Source: Salinicoccus albus DSM 19776 (GTDB taxonomy: Bacteria; Bacillota; Bacilli; Staphylococcales; Salinicoccaceae). Taken from it: a DNA stretch of 64,000 nucleotides. Numbering within the stretch: position 1 is the first letter of the stretch; each line of letters starts with the position of its first letter. Location of the stretch: contig NZ_ARQJ01000030.1 of NCBI RefSeq assembly GCF_000385175.1, positions 62,001 through 126,000 of the forward strand. Direction: 5' to 3'. Of this stretch, positions 7,553 through 16,911 are shown piece after piece. Under the pieces are notes generated by a model that had not been told where the DNA came from, ran no database searches, and worked only from the letters and a program-made list of their open reading frames with translations. Both the position numbers and the translations under genes were made by a program.

Positions 7553-8428
7553 ATGGTTGAAGGCAGAATATTCCCTGAAGAATTTGGCTATCATTTCTCG
7601 CAGGAAAATTTTGAACAGATTTATCTGCAGACGGTCAACGATTTCAGATTGAGCATGGGTGTGGACGATTTTATCAATGCGGCACAGAATTTCAACGAGG
7701 GTACAGGCGCTTTCCGTTTGAAACGGACGAATTCCCTGGAACCCGGCATTAAAAGATACCAGTGGGTGGATGATGAGAGCGGCCGGATGATCATTACCGC
7801 TTTTAACAGCGAAGGCGAGATCATCGGTATCCAGTTTGACATCCATGAGTCTTTCAATTCAGACCGTGAGATTACCATTAATTCATACCGCATGCCATTT
7901 ACAGGAGAATGGTTCGTCCTCTGGGGCGGCAATGACAGCTTCCTGAATTATCATTATCCACATCCGCATCAGAGATATGCATATGATTTTATCAGGAAAT
8001 CAGCGGGCAGAGCGTTTGACGGGGATGAATACAATCTTGCTTCCTATCATGCGTTCGGCTCGGACGTCGTCGCACCGAGAAAAGGGAAAGTGGTCCATGT
8101 CATTAAAAGTGTGGAGGACAACAAACCGCACAGTATGAACATGGTCTCTCCGGAGGGCAACTGCATTATCATCGCACATGGCTATAATGAGTATTCGATG
8201 CTTGCCCACCTCCGGGAACACTCGATTTCAGTGGAAACAGGCGAGGAAATCGCGGCCGGTCAAATGATTGGGCAATGCGGCAACAGTGGCGCTTCCGATA
8301 CACCGCACCTTCATTTTCATGTGATGAACGGTGAGGATCCGTACGAGTCGGATTCTATTCGCATCCAGTTTGCAGACACCCGGGAACCCAGGCAGGGAGA
8401 TACGATTAAAGGCAGAGGTGCTGTATGA
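7553..8428 (+). CDS. M23 family metallopeptidase-domain protein without signal peptide
   Basis: 291 residues. The C-terminal ~150 residues form an M23/LytM (lysostaphin-type) domain: the first zinc site lies in the HPHQRYAYDF region, a central GNCIIIAHG strand follows, and the second site is HLHFHVMN near residue 266. The N-terminal ~115 residues are an unassigned alpha/beta region (a DUF3887-like accessory domain is possible). Unusually for a cell-wall hydrolase, there is no signal peptide or membrane helix at the start. GGAGGTG precedes the ATG, so the start seems right. The gene overlaps the AlkA-type glycosylase gene by 4 nt (ATGA) and is co-translated with it. Confidence 0.85.
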   Translation: MVEGRIFPEEFGYHFSQENFEQIYLQTVNDFRLSMGVDDFINAAQNFNEGTGAFRLKRTNSLEPGIKRYQWVDDESGRMIITAFNSEGEIIGIQFDIHESFNSDREITINSYRMPFTGEWFVLWGGNDSFLNYHYPHPHQRYAYDFIRKSAGRAFDGDEYNLASYHAFGSDVVAPRKGKVVHVIKSVEDNKPHSMNMVSPEGNCIIIAHGYNEYSMLAHLREHSISVETGEEIAAGQMIGQCGNSGASDTPHLHFHVMNGEDPYESDSIRIQFADTREPRQGDTIKGRGAV

Positions 8429-9300
8429 TTCTAAGTGCCAACGGACCGTTTGATTACAGCCGTATGTATGAATTCATGGCGCTGCAGGATGACTGTCTGT
8501 ACGAAACGGCAGCAGGCAGGGTCAGAAGAGCAGAAGTATTTGATGGGCAACCGGTGCTTTTTGAACTTTCCGAAGCTTCGGAATCCAATGCACTGAATCT
8601 GGAGATTCTTCACAATGACGGGGCCGATGAGGCGCTGGTCATCGATTATGTTAAAGACTGGTTCGACCTGGCATATGATATTAACGCTTTTTATGCATTT
8701 GCATCCAAAGATGACCGGCTAAAAGCGGTGGCCCGGGAGCTGAAAGGCTTCCGCATGCTGGCCTATGTGGATATGACAGATGTCCTCGTCTGGGCGGTGC
8801 TCGGCCAGCAGATCAACATGAAGTTTGCATTTGAATTGAAAAGAAGGCTGGTGCAGCACTTCGATCATTATATCGAATATGAAGGGACAAAATATTGGAT
8901 GATGCCGGGGGCGCGTGAGCTATTTGATATGGATCTTTCTGTGATGCGCGGAATGCAGATATCGAGCAGCAAGTCGGGATATATCAAAAACTGTGCAGCA
9001 GGCCTGCTGGACGGCAGTTTAGCCAAGGCACATCTGGAGAAATTTGATGATTACAGCCGGGCGCTCTCTCATTTGACGCGGGTGAAAGGCATCGGGCCGT
9101 GGAGTGCCAACGTGATTTTGATGCGTACGATTAAATTCAGAAATGCCGTGCCAATCGGGGATGCCGGTCTGAAAAATGCACTTAAGGCGACGGACGGTCT
9201 GAATGACAAACCGACACGTGAATATATCGATGAAGTAATCAGCCAATGGGGGGATTTTGGCACATACGCAACACTTTATATGTGGCGGGTGCTGGGCTGA
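8425..9300 (+). CDS. AlkA-type DNA-3-methyladenine glycosylase II
   Basis: A 291-residue base-excision repair enzyme that removes alkylated purines. It has an N-terminal AlkA-like domain of about 100 residues, then the HhH-GPD fold: the hairpin LTRVKGIGPWSANVILM and, downstream, PIGDAGLKNAL containing the catalytic Asp of the family. Segments AVLGQQINMKFAFELKRRL and MRGMQISSSKSGYIKN match the conserved helices around the lesion pocket. It starts inside the stop region of the M23 gene (4-nt overlap) and is followed 24 nt later by the CapA-like gene. The operon partners are not DNA-repair genes, so the arrangement probably reflects local gene order rather than function. Confidence 0.9.
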   Translation: MILSANGPFDYSRMYEFMALQDDCLYETAAGRVRRAEVFDGQPVLFELSEASESNALNLEILHNDGADEALVIDYVKDWFDLAYDINAFYAFASKDDRLKAVARELKGFRMLAYVDMTDVLVWAVLGQQINMKFAFELKRRLVQHFDHYIEYEGTKYWMMPGARELFDMDLSVMRGMQISSSKSGYIKNCAAGLLDGSLAKAHLEKFDDYSRALSHLTRVKGIGPWSANVILMRTIKFRNAVPIGDAGLKNALKATDGLNDKPTREYIDEVISQWGDFGTYATLYMWRVLG

Positions 9301-9323
9301 ACGGTTTATAGGGGGATAAATAT

Positions 9324-10469
9324 ATGAAATTTTTGATGTCGGTCCTTTTATTTTTAGGATTGTTCCAGGGCGGAGAGCCAGATGCTGAAACGCACGCGAC
9401 GTACGATAAGGAAACGTCTCAGATTTCAGATTCGGTACGGACAGTGCTGGATGAACATTTTGTCAGCAGTTTCACATTTGGAGCTGCGGGGGACGTGCTG
9501 ATCCATGACCATCTTTACGAAGACGTTGAGACCGGAGATGGCTATGACTTTATATCCAGAGTGACAGAGGTGTCGCCCTATCTGCAGCAGCAGGATCTTG
9601 TCTTTTTAAATCAGGAGACACCGATTGGCGGTGAGGCGCTGGGACTGAGCGGCTATCCGAGTTTTAATGCGCCGCTTGAGACACTCGATCTGCTTGAACA
9701 CTTCGGCACAGACATTGTTTCATCTGCGAACAATCATACACTCGACCGGGGGGCAGAAGGTGTGCAGGCAACACTCGAAAACTTTGAAGGCAGAGGGATT
9801 GAGTATGTCGGCGCGGCCAAGAGTGAAGCAGACAGCCAGCGGGATCGGGTGATTGAAGTCAACGGCATCACAGTCGGTTTTCTGGGATATACATACGGTA
9901 CGAACGGCATACCGGTACCGGACGGCCAGGATTATCTGGTGAATCTGATTGATGACAGCCCGATTAATGAAGAGATCAATGAATTGGATGCGCAGGTAGA
10001 CCTGCTTGTTGTCAGCATGCACCAGGGGGTGGAGTATGAACCGTATCCGAGGGAAGCACACAGGCAGCAGATGCTTGAGATGACCGAAAATGGGGCGGAC
10101 ATCATTCTGGGACACCATCCGCATGTGCTCCAGCCGGTTGAAATCCACGAGCGGGATGATGGGTCGGAAGCCGTCATTGCATATTCTCTGGGGAATTTTT
10201 TCAGTGCCCAGCAGGATCTAAAGACGAAGATTGGCGGTATCATAGAGTTTGATATAGATAAGGAATCCTCGGATGAAGCAGCGGCAATCAATAATATCCG
10301 GTTCATGCCCACTTATGTGGCAAGCCAGGGCTACGACAACTTCAATCTCGTGCCGCTGGCGGATGCGGGAGAATACGGCCTCGAGGACGCCGGCAGTGTA
10401 TATCAGGACGTGAATGCCCATATGACTGAGTATACAGAACAGATGGAAATCGTTGAGTACCTCGAATAA
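9324..10469 (+). CDS. CapA/PgsA-like metallophosphatase family protein
   Basis: 381 residues with a weak N-terminal signal (MKFLMSVLLFLGLFQGG). The body is the CapA domain of the calcineurin-like superfamily: FTFGAAGDVLIHDHLY, then FLNQETPIGG, the metal-site element SSANNHTLDRG, VSMHQGVEYEPYP, and GADIILGHHPHVLQPVE followed by AYSLGNFFS. These are the PGA_cap motifs found in PgsA/CapA, which act in poly-gamma-glutamate synthesis, and in many stand-alone exported homologues. No pgsB or pgsC gene is nearby, so polymer synthesis should not be assumed. It is the last gene of a three-gene run closed by a bidirectional terminator. Confidence 0.88.
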   Translation: MKFLMSVLLFLGLFQGGEPDAETHATYDKETSQISDSVRTVLDEHFVSSFTFGAAGDVLIHDHLYEDVETGDGYDFISRVTEVSPYLQQQDLVFLNQETPIGGEALGLSGYPSFNAPLETLDLLEHFGTDIVSSANNHTLDRGAEGVQATLENFEGRGIEYVGAAKSEADSQRDRVIEVNGITVGFLGYTYGTNGIPVPDGQDYLVNLIDDSPINEEINELDAQVDLLVVSMHQGVEYEPYPREAHRQQMLEMTENGADIILGHHPHVLQPVEIHERDDGSEAVIAYSLGNFFSAQQDLKTKIGGIIEFDIDKESSDEAAAINNIRFMPTYVASQGYDNFNLVPLADAGEYGLEDAGSVYQDVNAHMTEYTEQMEIVEYLE

Positions 10470-10503
10470 AAAACGCCGGGGCAATTGCTGCCTCAGCGTT
10501 TTC
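10468..10503. terminator. Bidirectional terminator between convergent genes
   Basis: A stem pairing AAAACGC (from 10470) with GCGTTTT (to 10502), continued by GGGCA/TGCC, flanked by A and T runs. It serves the CapA-like gene and the convergent small membrane protein gene, whose 3' end overlaps it. Confidence 0.8.
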
Positions 10504-10690
10504 TATGGCTGTCATCTTCATCATGACTCTCTTTTTTAATCACAAATATGAATGACACGATACAGACAATGCCGATTGCAATGATGAGGGGCAGATGATA
10601 GTCCGGATTGATCCTGCCGCTCAAAAATATGTAAACGGCGGCCAGTGCTGCGATTGTCAGGAAAAAGTTCAGCCATCTGTATGAATTCAT
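10493..10690 (-). CDS. Small two-helix membrane protein, 65 aa
   Basis: No family recognised. The protein has two hydrophobic segments (FFLTIAALAAVYIFLSG and LPLIIAIGIVCIVSFIFVI) joined by a short turn with NPDYH, and a strongly charged C-terminal tail (KKESHDEDDSHRKR). This is the layout of a small helical-hairpin membrane protein with a cytoplasmic tail. The start codon is preceded by GAGCGACGG, a modest Shine-Dalgarno. It is convergent with the CapA-like gene and shares its terminator. Coding potential is supported by the consistent hydrophobic pattern and moderate GC, not by homology. Confidence 0.65.
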   Translation of the reverse strand: MNSYRWLNFFLTIAALAAVYIFLSGRINPDYHLPLIIAIGIVCIVSFIFVIKKESHDEDDSHRKR

Positions 10691-10807
10691 GTTTATTCCG
10701 TCGCTCCTTTACACCTTATGAACTTAATGCATCGCTTTTAATGTATATATTCTAATGGTACCATATAGGTGAGACAGTTAGAACGATTTTGAAAGGGAGG
10801 CGTTTTC

Positions 10808-11113
10808 ATGAATTATCTTATGGCCGTACAGCTGAAACCGAAGCATCCTCAGCAAAGTAAAAATGGGGATTTGATTGACAGCTCAATTGACATTATCGAA
10901 CAGAGCGGACTCACTCATTTCGTAGGCCCAATGGAAACTACCGTGGAAGGCACGCTGGATGAGTTAATGAACCTTGTGAAGAAACTGAACAGCCATCTTG
11001 AGGATGGCGGCGTATCGGAATCGGAGACCAGTATCAAATTGGTTCAATCCAATGACTCACTGGAAATCAGAAATATACTTTCCGATTATTATGAATTTGA
11101 TGAAGAAGAGTAA
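10808..11113 (+). CDS. Thiamine-binding protein, YqgV/MTH1187 family
   Basis: A 101-residue soluble protein of the PF01910 fold (ferredoxin-like dimer binding thiamine or a related pyrimidine). It starts MAVQLKPK after a short leader and keeps the family elements: IDIIEQSGLTHFVGPMETTVEG, then TLDELMNLVKKL, and the strand ETSIKLVQS. GGGAGG lies just upstream of the ATG. The acidic C-terminus (FDEEE) is longer than usual. It stands alone between a small membrane-protein gene and a strong terminator. With the TPP-riboswitch-controlled YkoF gene 6 kb away and YjbQ at 54.7 kb, it forms a dispersed thiamine theme. Confidence 0.82.
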   Translation: MNYLMAVQLKPKHPQQSKNGDLIDSSIDIIEQSGLTHFVGPMETTVEGTLDELMNLVKKLNSHLEDGGVSESETSIKLVQSNDSLEIRNILSDYYEFDEEE

Positions 11114-11119
11114 ATGAAG

Positions 11120-11166
11120 CGCAACCGGGGGGCATGTCATTTTGACATGCCCCCCGGTTGCGTTTT
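11120..11166. terminator. Strong bidirectional terminator, 20-bp stem
   Basis: Positions 11120-11139 pair perfectly with 11143-11162 around a 3-nt T loop; a T run follows on the plus strand. It separates the thiamine-binding protein gene from the convergent DUF779 gene. Confidence 0.92.
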
Positions 11167-11167
11167 C

Positions 11168-11503
11168 CTATTCGATCGGTTCGCTTCTGATATGGAAGCG
11201 GACCCCTCTGGGTCCTTCGATGCTGAACATTCCGCCGATACCTTCTACAACATCCAGTGTCAGACGGGTGTGCTTCCAATACTCATATTGTTTGTGATGC
11301 ATATAGAAAGGGACACCTTCAACCGTACCCAATTTCACATCGGCATCACCGATGATCATTGTGCCTTCCTTGAAGCACATAGGGCTGGAGCCGTCGCAAC
11401 AGCCGCCGGATTGATGGAAAATGAGTGACCCATGTTCTGCCTGCAATTCCCTGATCAGCGATCTTGCTGATTCTGTGGCATCAATCTGACTCAGTGTTTT
11501 CAT
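11168..11503 (-). CDS. DUF779 family protein
   Basis: 111 residues, soluble. The DUF779 signature is plain: LIFHQSGGCCDGSSPMCF with paired cysteines, then GVPFYMHHKQYEYWKHT and a C-terminal GMFSIEGPRGVRFHIRS. The adjacent cysteines could bind a metal, but this is not demonstrated. The gene starts 2 nt after the aldehyde dehydrogenase stop on the same strand, an arrangement seen in many genomes where DUF779 accompanies an ExaC/AldB-type aldehyde dehydrogenase. A supporting role for that enzyme is inferred from the linkage alone. Confidence 0.88.
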   Translation of the reverse strand: MKTLSQIDATESARSLIRELQAEHGSLIFHQSGGCCDGSSPMCFKEGTMIIGDADVKLGTVEGVPFYMHHKQYEYWKHTRLTLDVVEGIGGMFSIEGPRGVRFHIRSEPIE

Positions 11504-11504
11504 A

Positions 11505-13025
11505 TTAAAACAGTCCTTTTGGCGTTTCGTCGTAGCTTACCAGAAGATTCTTCGTCTGCTGATAGTGGCCGAGCATCATCAGATGGTTTTCCCGGCCGAT
11601 CCCGCTCATTTTGTAACCGCCGAATGCGGCATGCGCCGGGTAGTCGTGGAATGTGTTCACCCATACACGGCCGGCCTGGATCGCCCGACCCATACGGTAT
11701 GCTCTGTTTTGGGAACGTGTCCATACCCCGGCGCCCAGTCCGTACAGTGTATCATTGGCAATTTCTATTGCTTCATCATCATCTTTATAAGTGGCAACCG
11801 CCAGTACCGGGCCGAAAATCTCCTCCTGGAAGATTCTCATGGAGTTGTCTCCCTTGAAGATGGTGGGTTCGAAATAATAGCCGCCAGCGATTTCTCCGTC
11901 GACTTCTCTGACATTACCGCCGGTCAGGATTTCTGCGCCTTCCTTTCGGCCGATATCCAGGTATGAGCTGATTTTCTCCTTCTGTTCTTCTGATGTCTGC
12001 GCCCCCATCATCGTACTTTCATCGAACGGGTTGCCCACCTGGATACGCTCGACACGTTCAACCACTTTCTTCATAAACGCGTCATAGATATCCTCGTGGA
12101 CCAGTGCGCGGGAAGGACATGTACACACTTCACCCTGGTTCAGAGCGAACATCACCAGCCCCTCAATTGCCTTATCCAGATAGTCATCCTCAGCGTCCAT
12201 GACATCTTTGGCAAAGATGTTGGGTGACTTGCCGCCGAGCTCAAGCGTCACCGGAATGATGTTTTGGCTGGCGTTCTGCATGATGATACGGCCGGTGGTC
12301 GTTTCACCGGTGAACGCAATCTTATTGACCCTGTCATGGGTGGCAAGCGCTTGTCCCGCTTCAGAGCCAAATCCGTTGATGACATTCAATACGCCTTTTG
12401 GAATGAGGTCTCCAATGAGTTCCATCAAGTGCAGGATTGTTGAGGGTGTCTGTTCTGCAGGTTTTAAAACAATTGAATTTCCTGTGGCCAGCGCCGGTGC
12501 AATCTTCCATGTCGCCATGAGCAGCGGGAAGTTCCATGGGATGATCTGACCGACGACACCCAGCGGTTCATGATAGTGGTAGGCGACAGTGTCTTCATCA
12601 ATTTGTGAGATACCGCCTTCCTGGGCCCGGATCGCTCCTGCAAAATATCTGTAGTGATCCACGACCAGCGGCAGGTCGGCGTTCAGGGTTTCCCGTACCG
12701 CTTTGCCGTTTTCAAAAGTTTCCAGTACAGCCAGTTCTTCGAGATTGTCCTCGATGCGGTCCGCGATTTTAAGCAGAATATTACTGCGCTCAGTGGCAGA
12801 AGTTTTCCCCCAGGACTTCTGCGCTTCATGGGCTGCATCGATCGCTTTGTCTACATCTTCCTTCGTGGAACGCGGCATTTTCGAAACAGGTTTGCCGATC
12901 ACCGGTGATTCGTTATCGAAATACTGTCCGTTTGCCGGGGCTACCCATTCGCCGCCGATGTAGTTTTCATACTGCGCCTTAACTTTATACTGCGCATTCT
13001 CTTTGTGCGGAAATTCAAATACCAT
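11505..13025 (-). CDS. NAD(P)-dependent aldehyde dehydrogenase, ExaC/AldB type
   Basis: About 506 residues. It oxidises aldehydes to acids in the cytoplasm. Conserved elements are [17 protein letters not shown], the cofactor-loop FTGETTTGR, the catalytic Glu in LELGGKSPN, the catalytic Cys in [11 protein letters not shown], and a C-terminal [11 protein letters not shown]. The start is placed at the ATG giving [12 protein letters not shown], about 10 nt after GGGGG; an in-frame ATG 33 nt further upstream has no clear ribosome-binding site. The N-terminal region ([12 protein letters not shown]) agrees with ExaC-like enzymes. It forms a two-gene operon with the DUF779 gene. Acetaldehyde is a likely substrate by family, but the sequence does not prove it. 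Confidence 0.93.
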   Translation of the reverse strand: MVFEFPHKENAQYKVKAQYENYIGGEWVAPANGQYFDNESPVIGKPVSKMPRSTKEDVDKAIDAAHEAQKSWGKTSATERSNILLKIADRIEDNLEELAVLETFENGKAVRETLNADLPLVVDHYRYFAGAIRAQEGGISQIDEDTVAYHYHEPLGVVGQIIPWNFPLLMATWKIAPALATGNSIVLKPAEQTPSTILHLMELIGDLIPKGVLNVINGFGSEAGQALATHDRVNKIAFTGETTTGRIIMQNASQNIIPVTLELGGKSPNIFAKDVMDAEDDYLDKAIEGLVMFALNQGEVCTCPSRALVHEDIYDAFMKKVVERVERIQVGNPFDESTMMGAQTSEEQKEKISSYLDIGRKEGAEILTGGNVREVDGEIAGGYYFEPTIFKGDNSMRIFQEEIFGPVLAVATYKDDDEAIEIANDTLYGLGAGVWTRSQNRAYRMGRAIQAGRVWVNTFHDYPAHAAFGGYKMSGIGRENHLMMLGHYQQTKNLLVSYDETPKGLF

Positions 13026-13174
13026 ATACTCATACCCCCATAAATTTGATACTTCCATTTTATCTGAATCATCGAACTTTTGTAAAGGCTTTCACACTTC
13101 AATGAGAGGATTTGGTGGATGGCAGCAATTGTTGTATAATAAAGACATAGAATGAACTCAGAAGGAGAGATGGC

Positions 13175-13477
13175 ATGGGGAAGTGCCCGTTTTGCAGTCA
13201 CCAGTGGACCTATAGGCAAAAACTGTTGGGGTATTCCTTGAAACCGCGGACGCGGATCAAGTGTCCCAGGTGCCGGGCATACATAGAACCGTCAACGCTG
13301 ACAATCATCTATGATTACGTTGCCATCATTGCGATTGCGCTGATGGTATTTATATTCATACCGGTGATGCAGATGGCGGTATGGGCATCAATCATGATAA
13401 GTGCAGGTCTGCTCGTCATCTATCTGGCAGTCTTCCTGCCGTTCACTGTCAGGTTCAAAAGATATGACTATGACTGA
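13175..13477 (+). CDS. Small zinc-ribbon membrane protein, CXXC-20-CXXC type
   Basis: A 101-residue protein with an N-terminal zinc ribbon, CPFC near residue 4 and CPRC near residue 30, followed by two membrane helices (IAIIALMVFIF-type and ISAGLLVIYLAVFLPF). This layout matches the TIGR04104-like CXXC-20-CXXC group of small Firmicutes proteins, although here 22 rather than 20 residues separate the pairs. The cytosolic ribbon with a C-terminal hairpin suggests a membrane-anchored zinc-binding module of unknown function. GAAGGAGAG precedes the ATG. It is transcribed divergently from the aldehyde dehydrogenase and sits about 100 nt before the BCCT gene. Confidence 0.75.
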   Translation: MGKCPFCSHQWTYRQKLLGYSLKPRTRIKCPRCRAYIEPSTLTIIYDYVAIIAIALMVFIFIPVMQMAVWASIMISAGLLVIYLAVFLPFTVRFKRYDYD

Positions 13478-13577
13478 ATGGTTCTCCTTTCTTTACTCCG
13501 TTGATAATATTCTGATCTATGTTAAGCTTTAACGGTTGGATTTAACTTTAAAGTAAAAGGACATGGAGTGAGTAAAT

Positions 13578-15194
13578 ATGAAAAAGAATAATCTGATGGA
13601 CTGGCCGACGTTTATCGTTTCCTTATTGATATTGCTGTCGGTGGTTATACCGCTTATAGTGTTTCCTGAAGCCAGCAATGCGGTCATCATGTCACTGAAC
13701 AGTATGGTGACCACCGGACTGGGCGCTGTCTATCTGGCCCTTGGCCTCGCAGTTTTCCTTTTCATAATTTATATCGCATTCGGTAAATATGGCCATGTGA
13801 CACTGGGAGAGCCATCCGACACACCTGAATTTGGCACACTCAGCTGGGCAGCGATGCTGTTTTGCGCCGGTATCGGTTCCAGTATTCTGTACTGGGGCGT
13901 CATTGAATGGGTATACTATTATCAGGCACCGCCGTTTCATCTGGAACCGGAAAGTGAAGGGGCCATCAACTATGCAAGCACTTATGGTATATTTCACTGG
14001 GGGCCGATCGCATGGGCGATCTATGTGATGCCAGCCCTTCCAATCGCCTATTCACTGTACGTCAAAAAGACGCCGATACTTAAAATTAGTCTGGCTTGTG
14101 CGCCGATACTTGGCAAGTATACAACCAGATGGCCGGGCAAGCTTATTGACATTCTTTTCATTTTTGGCCTGCTGGGCGGCGCAGGGACTACATTGGGTCT
14201 CGGTACACCTATGATCGCGGCAGGTATTGAAGCGTTATTCGGCATAGATGGGGAAAACATCGTTCTCCGCTCAGCCATTATGCTTACAGCAACATTGATC
14301 TTCGCATTCAGTGCTTATTCCGGATTGAGACGGGGCATCAAATTGCTTAGCGATATCAATGTCTGGCTGACATTTATCCTGATTGCCTTTGCTTTTGTTG
14401 TGGGTCCGTCGATTTTCCTCATGGAAACGACAGTATCCAGCGTGGGGTTGTTGATCAAAGACTTTTTCCGTATGGCAACCTGGCTTGAACCGTTCGGGGG
14501 GCAGGGCAACATCCCAGAGACCTCTTTTCCGCAGAATTGGACTGTGTTCTACTGGGCATGGTGGCTGGTATATGCCCCGTTTGTCGGACTGTTTATCGCT
14601 CGTATATCAAAAGGCCGCAATTTGAAGGAAGTGATATTGGGGGCGCTGATCTATGGTACTTTAGGATGCGTGCTGTTCTTTGGTGTACTCGGTAACTACG
14701 GCCTCTGGCTGGAGCTTTCAGGTACATTTTCAGTGACTGATGTTCTGGCAGAACAAAGCGGCGAAGATGCAATCATAGCCGTGGTCGGGCACCTGCCGAT
14801 GGGAGATGCTGCGCTTGTGCTGTTCCTCCTCACTGCAATCATCTATCTGGCGACAACCTTTGATTCAGGCTCTTACATCCTGGCTGGCACATCTCAGACA
14901 GAGGTGGATGGTGAACCGCACAGAGGAAACAGATTATTCTGGGCATTTGCACTGTCCCTGCTGCCGTTTTCATTGATGCTTATTGGCGGAGATGATTCAC
15001 TGAGCCTGCTTCAGACATCATCAATTGTCGCTGGTGTTCCACTGATCATAATCTTCATCATGCTGATGGTGTCCTTTATGAAGACATTGAGCAGGGACAG
15101 GATCAAACTCGAAGAAAGAGCAAGATTATACGAAGAACAAGAACGAAAAAGATTAACCGCTCAATATGATAAGCGTGACAGATGGTGGGAATAA
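13578..15194 (+). CDS. BCCT family betaine/carnitine/choline transporter
   Basis: A 538-residue, 12-helix secondary carrier. The BCCT hallmarks are present: GAGTTLGLG in helix 3, the aromatic block FYWAWWLVYAPFVGLFIARISKGR in helix 8, and TTFDSGSYILAG near helix 10. Tryptophan-rich stretches line the trimethylammonium site (for example SILYWGVIEWVYYY). A charged C-terminal tail of about 40 residues (rich in E, R and K) follows the last helix, as in osmosensing members such as OpuD and BetP. Uptake of glycine betaine under osmotic stress is the likely role. It is a single gene closed by a 16-bp stem terminator. Confidence 0.93.
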   Translation: MKKNNLMDWPTFIVSLLILLSVVIPLIVFPEASNAVIMSLNSMVTTGLGAVYLALGLAVFLFIIYIAFGKYGHVTLGEPSDTPEFGTLSWAAMLFCAGIGSSILYWGVIEWVYYYQAPPFHLEPESEGAINYASTYGIFHWGPIAWAIYVMPALPIAYSLYVKKTPILKISLACAPILGKYTTRWPGKLIDILFIFGLLGGAGTTLGLGTPMIAAGIEALFGIDGENIVLRSAIMLTATLIFAFSAYSGLRRGIKLLSDINVWLTFILIAFAFVVGPSIFLMETTVSSVGLLIKDFFRMATWLEPFGGQGNIPETSFPQNWTVFYWAWWLVYAPFVGLFIARISKGRNLKEVILGALIYGTLGCVLFFGVLGNYGLWLELSGTFSVTDVLAEQSGEDAIIAVVGHLPMGDAALVLFLLTAIIYLATTFDSGSYILAGTSQTEVDGEPHRGNRLFWAFALSLLPFSLMLIGGDDSLSLLQTSSIVAGVPLIIIFIMLMVSFMKTLSRDRIKLEERARLYEEQERKRLTAQYDKRDRWWE

Positions 15195-15242
15195 AACGCT
15201 GTCGGCATAAAGCGTATTAAAAAAACAATATCAGACATTAGA

Positions 15243-15274
15243 AAACCCGGGCGGTCATATGACCGTCCGGGTTT
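15243..15274. terminator. Bidirectional terminator between BCCT and SSS genes
   Basis: Positions 15243-15257 pair with 15260-15274 over about 15 bp (one G-U), with A- and T-rich flanks suitable for both strands. Confidence 0.85.
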
Positions 15275-15313
15275 AAAATTGATCAAGCATAATCGTAACA
15301 CCAAAGTCCAAGT

Positions 15314-16774
15314 TTACACGTTCTCCAATTCAGCAGCTGCCTGTGATGGATCTTTTTCTTTTTTTAGATCAAAATAATAGGCGGTCACCGTTTCATCCTT
15401 GGAGTGGTTCGTACTCAGGCTGACGGTGATGAGTAACACAAACGATGTGAGTAAGCCCGGGATGATGACATGAAAGCCAAATGGCTGTCCGAGTAAACTC
15501 CAGGTCACGGAAACAATAAGTGAACCAATGACACTGAGAATGACGCCGGATTTCGTTGCCCGGCGCCAGAACATCGCAGCGAGCACCGGAGCGACCATTG
15601 TAATCGCAGATAAAGCTAAGGCATATGAGTAGATGGCAATCACATCTGTGATGAACAATGCGACCATTAAGCCAATGACGGCCATTCCGGCAACGGACAA
15701 GCGTGATACCCCGAGCACTTCACGACTGCTGGCATCCGGCTTAATCCAGCCTTGATAAATGTCTTTGGAAATATTCATCGCCCCGCTTAACAGGAAAGAA
15801 GTGGCACCGGTCAATACAGCTGCAAACAGAGATACCATGAATAACCCGCCGATAGCCGGATGGGCGACAGCCGCAAGGAATTGAGTGTACACAAGGTCCG
15901 GGTCGGTGTTCGCCGGGAGCACCTGCTGGGCAATAATGCCGATTCCGATTGAGAAGAACGCTATTAAAAAGGTGATAATGAATCCGGTGGATACAGCCCT
16001 GACAGCAATTTTTTCCGTTTTTGCCGCCGAAATGCGCTGCCAGGATGTCTGCCACACCAGATAAAATGGCCCGAATATAATCAAATAGTTAATCAGTTCA
16101 GTCGTTTCCATACTGAAAAGGTTCAATGACTCAGAGGGTGTGTTGCTGATGACAGCACCGGGGCCGCCAACATAGTTCAATCCCAGCACAAACAGGAAGA
16201 TTAAACCGGCAAGTATCAGCACCGATTGTACAGCATCGGTCCAGGCAACACTTGGCAGGCCGCCCATCAATGTGAACAGCACACAGATGACAAAACCGAC
16301 CAGCATGGCTGTCGTCACAGAAATGTCAAAAGCAATGGTTAAAACCGATCCCATTCCGACAACCTGCATCCCGAATGTTGGTGTCATGTATAGGATGCTG
16401 ATGATGAGAGAAGGAATGATCCCGGATGTTTTGCCAAAACGCCGGACAAATAAGTCAGGTAATGTATACAGCTTTAGTTTGCGGATGGTTGCCCCCAGTA
16501 AAACTGCTAACAATATGGAAAAAAACACAGTCGGGAGTTTTGTCAGTATCCAGCCAATACCGATTTCGAGCCCTTTGCCGGAGGATCCAATGACGGCTGC
16601 CGAACCTAAGGAAGTGGCGATGATCGTTCCGCAAATAGGGAAAAACCCAAGGCTGAAATTGGCCATTGTATATTCATCAGCCGTTTTGATCTTTCTCGAA
16701 TAATATATACTTACGGTGAAAATTCCGATAAGAAAAACGACAATCCAAAAAATATACCAATTCAAATGTGTCAC
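15314..16774 (-). CDS. Sodium:solute symporter (SSS) family transporter
   Basis: A 486-residue membrane protein with about 13 helices. SSS-type features include the first-helix region with YYSRKIKTADEY, the unwound segment TSLGSAAVIGSSGKG, the SSS signature region GGLPSVAWTDAVQSVLILAG, and the Na-site helix SLFAAVLTGATSFLLSGAMNIS. The tail is cytoplasmic and charged. Family members carry sugars, proline, pantothenate, organic acids or other solutes with Na+. None of these can be assigned from sequence alone. The gene is transcribed toward the BCCT gene and shares its terminator. Upstream, a 14-bp stem hairpin separates it from ykoF on the same strand. Confidence 0.88.
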   Translation of the reverse strand: MTHLNWYIFWIVVFLIGIFTVSIYYSRKIKTADEYTMANFSLGFFPICGTIIATSLGSAAVIGSSGKGLEIGIGWILTKLPTVFFSILLAVLLGATIRKLKLYTLPDLFVRRFGKTSGIIPSLIISILYMTPTFGMQVVGMGSVLTIAFDISVTTAMLVGFVICVLFTLMGGLPSVAWTDAVQSVLILAGLIFLFVLGLNYVGGPGAVISNTPSESLNLFSMETTELINYLIIFGPFYLVWQTSWQRISAAKTEKIAVRAVSTGFIITFLIAFFSIGIGIIAQQVLPANTDPDLVYTQFLAAVAHPAIGGLFMVSLFAAVLTGATSFLLSGAMNISKDIYQGWIKPDASSREVLGVSRLSVAGMAVIGLMVALFITDVIAIYSYALALSAITMVAPVLAAMFWRRATKSGVILSVIGSLIVSVTWSLLGQPFGFHVIIPGLLTSFVLLITVSLSTNHSKDETVTAYYFDLKKEKDPSQAAAELENV

Positions 16775-16865
16775 CTCACCTGTATCATTGTTGATATATA
16801 CGACATCACTGCTGTCGTTATTTTGGATTTTAAGGGCTGTGAATATTTGAATTCAATATTGTCAT

Positions 16866-16905
16866 AATGTCCGTACCAGTCCATTACGCAGCTGGTACGG
16901 ACATT
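16866..16905 (-). terminator. Terminator-like hairpin after ykoF
   Basis: A perfect 14-bp stem (16866-16879 with 16892-16905) just past the ykoF stop. The U tail on the minus strand is weak, so it could also be an RNA-stabilising hairpin. Confidence 0.65.
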
Positions 16906-16911
16906 CCTGGT

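Noticed and set aside
9324-10469. CapA-like gene as part of a poly-gamma-glutamate operon
   Set aside because: No pgsB or pgsC homologue is adjacent; the neighbours are a DNA glycosylase and a small membrane protein.
15741-16703. Opposite-strand frames inside the SSS transporter gene
   Set aside because: They are shadow frames of a long membrane-protein gene with strong codon bias and carry no start signals.
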